DNA from: a bacterium
GTDB lineage: Bacteria > ARS69
NCBI GenBank assembly: GCA_025774865.1
Contig: JALGZO010000470.1
Span: 1-10,220, forward strand
Reading direction: 5' to 3'
DNA: 10,220 nucleotides
The notes beneath the pieces were generated by a model. The model saw only the letters and a program-made list of their open reading frames with translations. It made no database searches and was not told where the DNA came from. The position numbers were made by a program, and so were the translations under genes. This document shows positions 1 to 6,072 of the stretch, piece by piece; within the stretch, counting starts at the first letter, position 1, and every line of letters starts with the position of its first letter.

Positions 1-981
1 GGCCGGCACGCGCCAGCCGCCTTCCCAGTTCGTGTTCTTCTCGCCGCGGAACGGGGTCGAGGCGGCGTCGGGCCACGTGTTGTAGTGCGGTCCGTTGTCG
101 GTGGAGTAGAAGACGATCATGTTGTCGGCGATGCCGAGCTCGTCGAGCTTGTCGAGGAGCTGGCCGACGTGCATGTCGTGCTCCACCATGCCGTCCGAGT
201 ACTCGTCCTGGCCGGAGATGCCACGGTGCTCCGGCTTCACGTGCGTCCGGAAGTGCATCCGCGTGCCGTTCCACCAGCAGAAGAAGGGCGTCCCGGCCGC
301 GTTCTGGCGCTCGATGAAGTCGAGGGCGGCCGCCATCGTCTCGTCGTCGATGGTCTCCATGCGCTTCTTCGTGAGCGAACCCGTGTCCTCGATCTTGCCG
401 TCGGCGGAAGACTTGATCACGCCCCGTGGCCCGAAACGCTCACGGAACGTCCGACCGTCGGCGACCTTCAGGTCGCCGGGATAGTCCTCGTTCTCCGGCT
501 CCTCTTCCGCGTTCAAGTGGTAGAGATTCCCGAGAAACTCGTCGAAGCCGTGGTTCGTCGGGAGATGCTCGTCGCGATCGCCGAGGTGATTCTTGCCGAA
601 CTGCCCGGTGGCATAGCCGTGCGGCTTCAGAAGGGCAGCGATCGTGGGGTCTTCCGTGCGGAGGCCGAGCTCGGCGCCCGGCAGTCCGACCTTGCTGAGA
701 CCCGTCCGGAAGACGCTTTGACCGGTGATGAACGAAGAACGTCCGGCGGTACAGCTCTGCTCACCGTAGTAGTCGGTGAAGAGCACGCCTTCGGCGGCGA
801 TGCGGTCGATGTTCGGCGTGTGGTACCCCATCATCCCGCGCGTGTAGGCGCTGATGTTCGACTGGCCGACATCGTCGCCCCAGATGACGAGAATGTTGGG
901 CTTGTCCTGAGCGGCGGCGGGGGAAATGAGGGAGGCCGCCACCCATGACACGGCCAGAACGGCGGCGATCGAGCACTTCAT
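1..981 (-). CDS. Secreted arylsulfatase (type I, formylglycine-dependent), C-terminus beyond window
   Basis: This gene encodes an exported enzyme expected to hydrolyse sulfate esters in the periplasm or outside the cell. The visible 327 residues start with a Sec-type signal peptide (about 1-24, ending PAAAQ before DKPNILVIWGDD). The sulfatase signature C-T-A-G-R is at 77-81; Cys77 would be oxidised to formylglycine by a sulfatase-activating enzyme. Metal ligands are D36/D37 and the STDNG motif at 293-297. The second signature, GKNHLG, is at 129-134 with K130 and H132. The stretch from NLYHLNAEEEPENEDYP onward is typical of a widespread bacterial arylsulfatase subfamily. Full members run to roughly 500-570 residues, so a good part of the C-terminus lies outside. 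The ATG at 981 follows an AAAGGA (988-993) six bases upstream. It is divergent from the cytochrome gene, with 124 bases between them. The substrate cannot be told from the sequence. Confidence 0.95.
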   Translation of the reverse strand, partial: MKCSIAAVLAVSWVAASLISPAAAQDKPNILVIWGDDVGQSNISAYTRGMMGYHTPNIDRIAAEGVLFTDYYGEQSCTAGRSSFITGQSVFRTGLSKVGLPGAELGLRTEDPTIAALLKPHGYATGQFGKNHLGDRDEHLPTNHGFDEFLGNLYHLNAEEEPENEDYPGDLKVADGRTFRERFGPRGVIKSSADGKIEDTGSLTKKRMETIDDETMAAALDFIERQNAAGTPFFCWWNGTRMHFRTHVKPEHRGISGQDEYSDGMVEHDMHVGQLLDKLDELGIADNMIVFYSTDNGPHYNTWPDAASTPFRGEKNTNWEGGWRVPA

Positions 982-1031
982 GGAAGGTCCTTTCGAGAGA
1001 GCGTCTGGGCCACGTTTCGGGCGGGCCGCGG

Positions 1032-1037
1032 ATTATA
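1032..1037 (-). promoter_or_regulatory. Possible -10 element for the sulfatase gene
   Basis: Read on the minus strand, these bases are a perfect TATAAT in an otherwise very GC-rich divergent intergenic region (982-1105). It lies about 50 bases upstream of the sulfatase ATG, a sensible distance for a promoter. No convincing -35 hexamer is present at 16-18 bases; the best is TGGCGG. The call therefore rests on the -10 box and the local A+T island alone. Confidence 0.3.
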
Positions 1038-1093
1038 GAGGGTGGCCGGGCGCTCCGCCACCGGAAGTGCGGCCAGCCCTCGCGGTTTGCGCT

Positions 1094-1097
1094 AGGA
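1094..1097 (+). promoter_or_regulatory. Ribosome binding site deciding the cytochrome start
   Basis: AGGA lies eight bases before the ATG at 1106. It abuts and overlaps the alternative ATG at 1097, where it could not serve. This supports MSLPRLS as the true N-terminus, which still gives a good lipoprotein signal peptide. Confidence 0.45.
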
Positions 1098-1105
1098 TGC
1101 GCCGC

Positions 1106-3067
1106 ATGTCCCTGCCCCGTCTTTCCGTCCTGATCCTGCCCCTCGCGGCCCTCGCCGCCTGCGGTGGGCCGGAAGATGGCCCGCCCGCCGGCGACTCGGA
1201 GGCGGCCTATGTCGGCCGCGAGTCCTGCGCGGAGTGCCATCCCGTCGAGCACGAGCTCTGGCAGGGCTCCCACCACGACCTCGCCATGGAGCCAGCCGAC
1301 GAGACGACCGTGCTCGGCGACTTCGACGACGCCACCTTCACGCATTACGGCGTCACGTCCGACTTCTTCCGCCAGGGCGACACCTTCATGGTCCGCACGG
1401 AAGGCCCGGACGGTCAGCTGGCGGAATACGAAGTGGCCTACACGTTCGGCTTCGACCCCCTGCAGCAGTACCTCGCGAAGCTCCCGAACGGCCGCATGCA
1501 GACCTTGCCGCTCTGCTGGGACACACGCCCCGCGGCCGACGGCGGACAGCGCTGGTTCCACATCTATCCGGACGAGCCCATCCCCCCCGACGATGTGCTC
1601 CACTGGACCGGCCCCGCACAGAACTGGAACCACATGTGCGCCGAGTGCCATTCGACGAACGTGCGGAAGAACTATCACGCGGCCGAAGATCACTTCGAAA
1701 CGACGTTCTCTGAAGTCGACGTCTCCTGCGAGGCGTGTCACGGGCCTGGCTCGCTTCATGTCGAGTGGGCGCGCGACGGGCACCGGGAGGGCGATCCGAG
1801 GCTCGTGGGGTCGGTGACGGACTCGGTTGCCGTCGTGTGGACCATCGAACCCGACGCCGACACGGCGAAGCGCTCGGTCCGCCGCACGTCGCAGGCCGAG
1901 CTCGAGACCTGCGCGCGCTGCCACTCCCGTCGCGCGATGATCAGCGAGGACTGGGTCCCCGGGCAGTCCCTCATGAACACGCACCGCCCGGCTCTTCTCA
2001 CCGAAGAGCTCTATCACGCGGACGGTCAGATTCTGGACGAGGTCTACGTCTGGGGCTCGTTTCTGCAGAGCAAGATGTATCGGGAAGGAGTCACGTGCAC
2101 CGACTGCCACGAGCCCCATGCCGCCCGTGTCCTCGCGCAGGGCAACGCGCTGTGCGGGAAGTGCCACCTGGCATCGAAGTTCGACATGCCGTCGCACCAC
2201 TTTCACAAGGAGGGATCGACCGGTGCGAGCTGCGTCGAATGTCACATGCCGGCGAGCACGTACATGGTGGTCGACCCGCGACGCGACCACAGTCTCAGGA
2301 TCCCGCGCCCGGATCTCTCGGTGAGGCTCGGCACGCCGAACGCATGCAACGTCTGCCACGCCGATAGCTCCTACGAGTGGGCGGCCGCCGCGTCCGAGGA
2401 ATGGTGGGGCCCGGTCTCCTCCGACGAGCCCGCTCACTGGGCCGAGACCATTCACGCCGCCCGCACCTGGCAGGCCGGCGCCGGCGAGAAGCTCGTCCGG
2501 CTCGCCGCCGATCGGTCGGCTCCGGCCATCGTGCGCGCGACCGCGGTCATGCTCCTGCCGCGCGACGCCGGCGCGAAGGCGTCCGACGCCATCCAGGTCG
2601 CGCTCAACGATGAGGATCCTCTGGTTCGTATGGCGGCGCTCGGGTTGCTCGACTCCGTGGATCCGATGCCTCGGATGCAGATCGGCTACCGTCACCTCTC
2701 CGATCCGGTCCGGTCCGTCCGGCTCGAGGCGGCGAGCACCCTCGCCTCCGTGCCGCCGGGGCTCTTGCCCGAGGAGCAGCGCACGAAACTCGGCGAGGTG
2801 TTGGAGGAGTACCGAGCGGTTCAGGAGCTCAACGCGGACCGGGCGGAGGCACACCTCAACCTGGGTTCGCTCCACGCGAGACGCGGCGAGCTCGACGAAG
2901 CGATCCGCGAATACCGAATCGCGCTCGAGATCATGCCGTCGTTCGGGCCGGCCTGGGTCAACCTCGCGGACGTCTGGTGCGACGAGGGCGTCGCGCGGAG
3001 GCTCTGGCCCAATTCGAGATGGCCGCCCAGCTCCAGCCCGACGAGCCTTACTACCAGTATGTGCTGA
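1106..3067 (+). CDS. Octahaem cytochrome c (C554-like) lipoprotein with HEAT and TPR repeats, frameshifted near the 3' end
   Basis: This is an extracytoplasmic electron-transfer protein with eight CXXCH haem sites. Numbered from the ATG at 1106, they are at residues 41, 178, 208, 269, 331, 350, 376 and 414. The N-terminus is a lipoprotein signal with lipobox L-A-A-C at 16-19, so it is probably membrane-anchored in the periplasm or on the outer membrane. After the haem domain come HEAT-like units (about 470-555, with paired V-R-x-x-A elements) and a TPR beginning near 577. AGGA at 1094-1097, eight bases upstream, favours the ATG at 1106; an ATG at 1097 is also possible. From residue 630 the frame becomes an implausible Arg/Pro/Ser tail and stops at 3067, while the TPR resumes in another frame up to 3192. 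The repaired protein would be about 695 residues. This architecture recurs in environmental bacteria; its redox partner is unknown. Confidence 0.9.
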   Translation: MSLPRLSVLILPLAALAACGGPEDGPPAGDSEAAYVGRESCAECHPVEHELWQGSHHDLAMEPADETTVLGDFDDATFTHYGVTSDFFRQGDTFMVRTEGPDGQLAEYEVAYTFGFDPLQQYLAKLPNGRMQTLPLCWDTRPAADGGQRWFHIYPDEPIPPDDVLHWTGPAQNWNHMCAECHSTNVRKNYHAAEDHFETTFSEVDVSCEACHGPGSLHVEWARDGHREGDPRLVGSVTDSVAVVWTIEPDADTAKRSVRRTSQAELETCARCHSRRAMISEDWVPGQSLMNTHRPALLTEELYHADGQILDEVYVWGSFLQSKMYREGVTCTDCHEPHAARVLAQGNALCGKCHLASKFDMPSHHFHKEGSTGASCVECHMPASTYMVVDPRRDHSLRIPRPDLSVRLGTPNACNVCHADSSYEWAAAASEEWWGPVSSDEPAHWAETIHAARTWQAGAGEKLVRLAADRSAPAIVRATAVMLLPRDAGAKASDAIQVALNDEDPLVRMAALGLLDSVDPMPRMQIGYRHLSDPVRSVRLEAASTLASVPPGLLPEEQRTKLGEVLEEYRAVQELNADRAEAHLNLGSLHARRGELDEAIREYRIALEIMPSFGPAWVNLADVWCDEGVARRLWPNSRWPPSSSPTSLTTSMC

Positions 3068-3192
3068 GCGTGGCGCTCCACTCGTCGGGGGACGGTGAGG
3101 CGGCGAAGCAGATCCTGACCGGCGCCCACGATCGCTTCCCCGGGCACCCCGACATCGCGGCCTTTCTCGCGCAGCTGCAGAACGGACCCTGA
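2977..3192 (+). CDS. Out-of-frame 3' part of the cytochrome gene: final TPR units
   Basis: This open frame holds the continuation of the TPR domain and is very unlikely to be a separate gene. From about 2989 it reads RRAEALAQFEMAAQLQP, with the A-x-x-x-F and Pro spacing of a TPR helix pair. One more TPR-like unit follows (PYYQYVLSVALHSSGDG...) before a stop at 3190-3192. Adding one base after GGC at 2987-2989 joins NLADVWCDEG to RRAEALAQF and restores a normal TPR without a seam. The only local start is a GTG at 2977 with no ribosome binding site. The break is either a sequencing or assembly error or a recent inactivating or shortening mutation; window sequence alone cannot separate these. 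Confidence 0.8.
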   Translation: MRRGRRAEALAQFEMAAQLQPDEPYYQYVLSVALHSSGDGEAAKQILTGAHDRFPGHPDIAAFLAQLQNGP

Positions 3193-3236
3193 TCTGCTAC
3201 TGTACCCGCCTTCCCCGCCCTCGAATCGAAATCGAA

Positions 3237-3242
3237 AAGGAG
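3237..3242 (+). promoter_or_regulatory. Ribosome binding site deciding a TTG start
   Basis: AAGGAG sits nine bases before the TTG at 3252. There is no ATG that would give a signal peptide, and the TTG yields a short n-region with two Arg residues, a hydrophobic core and a lipobox-like Cys. The site therefore fixes the start of the downstream lipoprotein gene. Confidence 0.65.
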
Positions 3243-3251
3243 ACAGGACCC

Positions 3252-3893
3252 TTGACCAGGAGATTCCCTCGCATCCTCGCGTTCATAGGCCTCGCGGCGG
3301 CGATCGGATGCGCCAGCAGCGGAGCCACCAAGATCACACAAGCCTGGGTGGACCCGAGCTACGCCGGCAATTACCTCGAGAAGGTCATGGTGATCGGCGT
3401 GGCGAAGGAGGAGGCGCGGCGCCGGGTGTTCGAGAACACGATGGCGGCCACGTTCCGCGAGCGCGGCGTCGAGGCGCTCCCGAGCTGGGAAGCGATCCCG
3501 GCCAGCAAGAAGGAAATAGACAAGGAGACGATCCAGAAGGCGATCGAGGGCCGGGGCATCGACGCCGTCCTCATCACGCGGCTCGTCCAGGTCGACAAAG
3601 AGCAGCAGTACGTTCCGGGGACGACGTACGTGGACAGCTACTGGGGGAGCCCCTACTACGGGGGCGGGTACTATCCGTACTACTCCTCCACGTACGCGGT
3701 CGTTCACGAGCCAGGCTACGTGGTCGAGAACACGATCGTGCAGCTCGAGACGAACATCTACGACGTGGAGACGGAGCAGTTGCTGTTCGCCGCGATGTCG
3801 GAGACCCTCAATCCCGACTCGGTGAACGATGCGATCCAGAAGTTCGCGAAAGCCATGGTCGGTGAGCTCCTGGAGCAGAGGCTCGTCAAGTAG
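3252..3893 (+). CDS. Conserved lipoprotein of unknown function with a Tyr/Gly-rich segment
   Basis: The 213-residue product starts at TTG with a strong AAGGAG ahead of it. Residues 1-19 form a lipoprotein-type signal (MTRRFPRILAFIGLAAAIG) followed by Cys20, so the mature protein should be tethered to a membrane facing the periplasm or exterior. The body alternates predicted strands and helices (KVMVIGVAKEEARRR, GIDAVLITRLVQVD). It is interrupted by a Tyr/Gly-rich stretch at about 120-148 with twelve tyrosines. The C-terminal part (TIVQLETNIYDVETEQLLFA) ends in an amphipathic helix. The overall pattern resembles small DUF4136-like lipoproteins, but I do not recognise a named family with certainty and give no function. 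It begins 59 bases after the cytochrome gene on the same strand, so cotranscription is possible. Its last 8 bases overlap the end of the opposing hydrolase gene. Confidence 0.85.
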   Translation: MTRRFPRILAFIGLAAAIGCASSGATKITQAWVDPSYAGNYLEKVMVIGVAKEEARRRVFENTMAATFRERGVEALPSWEAIPASKKEIDKETIQKAIEGRGIDAVLITRLVQVDKEQQYVPGTTYVDSYWGSPYYGGGYYPYYSSTYAVVHEPGYVVENTIVQLETNIYDVETEQLLFAAMSETLNPDSVNDAIQKFAKAMVGELLEQRLVK

Positions 3894-4566
3894 GACGCAG
3901 GTCGGCCCACTCCCGCACGGTGTCGGCGATCTCGTCGAGCGCCTCGTCGTCCGTTCGTCCTGATCGCTTCGGCACTCGGAACGAGTGGTCTCCCCCCTCC
4001 ACGACGTGGATCGTCGCGCGCGGCCCGAGCTCCTCGCAGACCGCTCGGAGCAGGTCGAGCTCCGCGAGCTTGTCGCGCGTGCCCTGGAGAAACAGCATCG
4101 GCGCGGTGACGTCCGCGAGATGAGCAGCTCGCTCCCGGCCGGGGCGTCCGGGGGCGTGCAGCGGGAAGCCGAAGAAGACGAGACCCTGCACGCCGTCCAG
4201 TGGCTCTTTCGACGCCGCCGTCGACGTCATTCGTCCCCCGAACGACTTCCCGCCGGCGAGAATCGGCAGGTCGCCCGCGATCTCCTGCGCCGCCGCCACG
4301 GCGGAGCGAACGGTCTTCACCGACACCGGCGGAACGTCGGGCCGCTTCGCCCCGCGCTCCATGTAGGGGAACTGGTAACGGAACGTCGCGATCTTCCGCT
4401 GCGCGAGCCGCTCGGCCACGGCTTCCATGAACGCATGCCGCATGCCGGCCCCGGCTCCGTGCGCCATCACGAGGAGCCGGTCGGCCTCGTCGGGCCGGAG
4501 CAGCACGGCGCTCACTTCGCCCGAGCGCTCGGTCGCGACAAAACGGTACGGGATCGGCTCACTCAT
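3886..4566 (-). CDS. Alpha/beta hydrolase, KANL3/Tex30 type
   Basis: This is a 226-residue cytoplasmic alpha/beta-fold hydrolase without a signal peptide or membrane segment. The oxyanion-side motif LLVMAHGAGAGMRH is at 31-44. The nucleophile elbow is G-K-S-F-G with Ser108. The likely acid is Asp165 (LQGTRDKLAE), and the likely histidine is His194 in GGDHSF. These features and the short length match the family related to the eukaryotic KANL3/Tex30 proteins, often annotated as dienelactone hydrolase-like; the substrate is unknown. The start is set at MSEPIPYRF because a GGGGA lies five bases upstream. An in-frame ATG at 4704 would run into otsA and adds 46 unlike residues. It is divergent from otsA (123 bases apart) and convergent with the lipoprotein gene, with overlapping ends. 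Confidence 0.9.
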   Translation of the reverse strand: MSEPIPYRFVATERSGEVSAVLLRPDEADRLLVMAHGAGAGMRHAFMEAVAERLAQRKIATFRYQFPYMERGAKRPDVPPVSVKTVRSAVAAAQEIAGDLPILAGGKSFGGRMTSTAASKEPLDGVQGLVFFGFPLHAPGRPGRERAAHLADVTAPMLFLQGTRDKLAELDLLRAVCEELGPRATIHVVEGGDHSFRVPKRSGRTDDEALDEIADTVREWADLRPT

Positions 4567-4630
4567 CGGTGTCCCCACTCCGGAATCGCGTCGCGACTCT
4601 AAGCGTATTCCCGAGCCGGACGGAAGCGCT

Positions 4631-4659
4631 TTGACCGTCTTGGGGATCCATCGCATACT
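4631..4659 (+). promoter_or_regulatory. Predicted sigma70-type promoter of the trehalose operon
   Basis: TTGACC at 4631-4636 (5 of 6 matches to the -35 consensus) is followed, after exactly 17 bases, by CATACT at 4654-4659 (4 of 6 matches to the -10). A transcript would begin near 4666, leaving a leader of about 24 bases before the otsA ATG. The position, in the divergent gap between the hydrolase and otsA, supports the call. No operator could be recognised. Confidence 0.5.
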
Positions 4660-4689
4660 CACGCGCTCGACATTGGGGAAGAAGGAGCC

Positions 4690-6072
4690 ATGAGCACGAA
4701 ACACGAGCTCGTGATCGTCGCCAACCGCTTACCGGTCCGGCGACTGCAGCGGCAGGGCCGACGCGAGTGGAAGCTGAGCCCGGGTGGGCTCGTCTCGGCG
4801 CTCGTCCCGATTCTCGAGGGGCGAAACGGCGTCTGGGTCGGCTGGGGTGGGCACACGGGTCCGGCCGGCTCGTCGTTCCGGTTCGGCGACTTCGCGATCC
4901 AACCCGTCCCGCTCTCCAAGCGCGAGCTCGAAAGCTTCTACTACGGCTTCTCCAACCGCACGCTCTGGCCGCTCTATCACGACGCCGTCCGCTGGCCCGA
5001 GTACCACCGCGTGTGGTGGGGTCCCTATAAGGAAATCAATCGCCGTTACGCGGAGGCCGCGGCGTCGGTGGCGGCCGAGAACGCGGTCGTCTGGGTCCAC
5101 GACTACCACCTGCAGCTCGTGCCCCAGCTCCTGCGCCGCATGCGGCCCGATCTGCGGATCGGGTTCTTCCTGCACGTTCCGTTCCCGCCGCAGGAGCTCT
5201 TCGCGCAGCTCCCGTGGCGCCGCGAGATCCTGCAGGGCCTGTTGGGCGCGGACGTCGTCGGGTTCCAGACGAAGACGGGAGCCTCGAACTTCACGGGGCT
5301 CGCGAAGCGCTACGCTCGGGCGAAGGGGTCGCCCAACGCGCTGGCCTACCAAGGGCGGACGGTGCGGGCCGCGGCCTTTCCCGTGTCGATCGACTTCGAA
5401 AAGTTCGAGAAGCTCGCGCGGACCGCGACGGTGCAGGCAGACGCCGAGAGGTTCCGGTATCAACTCGGAGTGCGGCGCAAGATCATACTCGGCGTCGACC
5501 GGCTCGACTACACGAAGGGAATCGACATCCGGCTTCGCGCATTTCAGGAGCTGCTCTCTCGCGGGGACGTTTCGCTCGAGGACTGCGTGTTCGTGCAGAC
5601 GGCGGTTCCCAGCCGGGAACGCGTCGTCACGTACCTCGATTTGAAGAAGCGCGTGGAAATGCTCGTGGGTCAGATCAACGGCGAGTACGCGGACGTCGGG
5701 CGCGTCGCGATCCATTACCTCCACCGGAACCTCCCGATGGAAGAGCTCGCGGCCCTCTACGTGGCGGCCGACGTGATGCTCGTCACGCCGTTCCGCGACG
5801 GGATGAACCTCGTCGCGAAAGAATACGTCGCGACCCGCGTCGACGAAACGGGTACGCTCGTACTGAGCGAGTTCACGGGAGCGGCGGTCGAGATGGGGAA
5901 CGCGCTCCTCGTGAATCCGCACGACGTCGACGCCGTGTCCTCCTCGATTAGCCGCGCTCTTCGGATGCCCCGCGCCGAAATGGGTCGCCGCATGAGACGG
6001 CTGCGCTCCGCCGTGCGGGGTCATGACGTCTTCGACTGGGGTCGCGAGTTCCTGGAAGCGCTCGAAGCATGA
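4690..6072 (+). CDS. otsA: Trehalose-6-phosphate synthase (UDP-forming), GT20
   Basis: OtsA transfers glucose from UDP-glucose to glucose-6-phosphate, making trehalose-6-phosphate in the cytoplasm. The product is 460 residues, the normal length for bacterial enzymes. It contains the N-terminal ANRLPV (11-16) and the glycine loop S-P-G-G-L (30-34). Also present are YGFSNRTLWPLYH (85-97), WVHDYHL (135-141), the nucleotide-sugar site DRLDYTKG with R271 and K276 (270-277), and TPFRDGMNLVAKEY (366-379) with D370. All known catalytic and phosphate-binding positions appear intact. A purine-rich GAAGAAGGAG lies immediately before the ATG. The stop codon overlaps the next gene's start as ATGA, so otsA and the fusion gene are probably translated in a coupled way. 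The product is an osmoprotectant precursor; high osmolarity or general stress control is typical of the pathway. Confidence 0.97.
   Translation: MSTKHELVIVANRLPVRRLQRQGRREWKLSPGGLVSALVPILEGRNGVWVGWGGHTGPAGSSFRFGDFAIQPVPLSKRELESFYYGFSNRTLWPLYHDAVRWPEYHRVWWGPYKEINRRYAEAAASVAAENAVVWVHDYHLQLVPQLLRRMRPDLRIGFFLHVPFPPQELFAQLPWRREILQGLLGADVVGFQTKTGASNFTGLAKRYARAKGSPNALAYQGRTVRAAAFPVSIDFEKFEKLARTATVQADAERFRYQLGVRRKIILGVDRLDYTKGIDIRLRAFQELLSRGDVSLEDCVFVQTAVPSRERVVTYLDLKKRVEMLVGQINGEYADVGRVAIHYLHRNLPMEELAALYVAADVMLVTPFRDGMNLVAKEYVATRVDETGTLVLSEFTGAAVEMGNALLVNPHDVDAVSSSISRALRMPRAEMGRRMRRLRSAVRGHDVFDWGREFLEALEA

Noticed and set aside
926-1105. 60-residue N-terminal extension of the cytochrome
   Set aside because: It would overlap the divergent sulfatase start and bury a good lipoprotein signal peptide inside the protein.
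761-2875. 704-residue open frame on the minus strand across the cytochrome gene
   Set aside because: It lies antisense to a gene with eight clear haem motifs, overlaps the sulfatase start, is rich in Arg/Val/His without any domain, and is a by-product of high GC content.
4567-4704. 46-residue N-terminal extension of the alpha/beta hydrolase
   Set aside because: It would overlap the otsA start and its promoter, and the added residues do not fit the family, whereas 4566 has a ribosome site.
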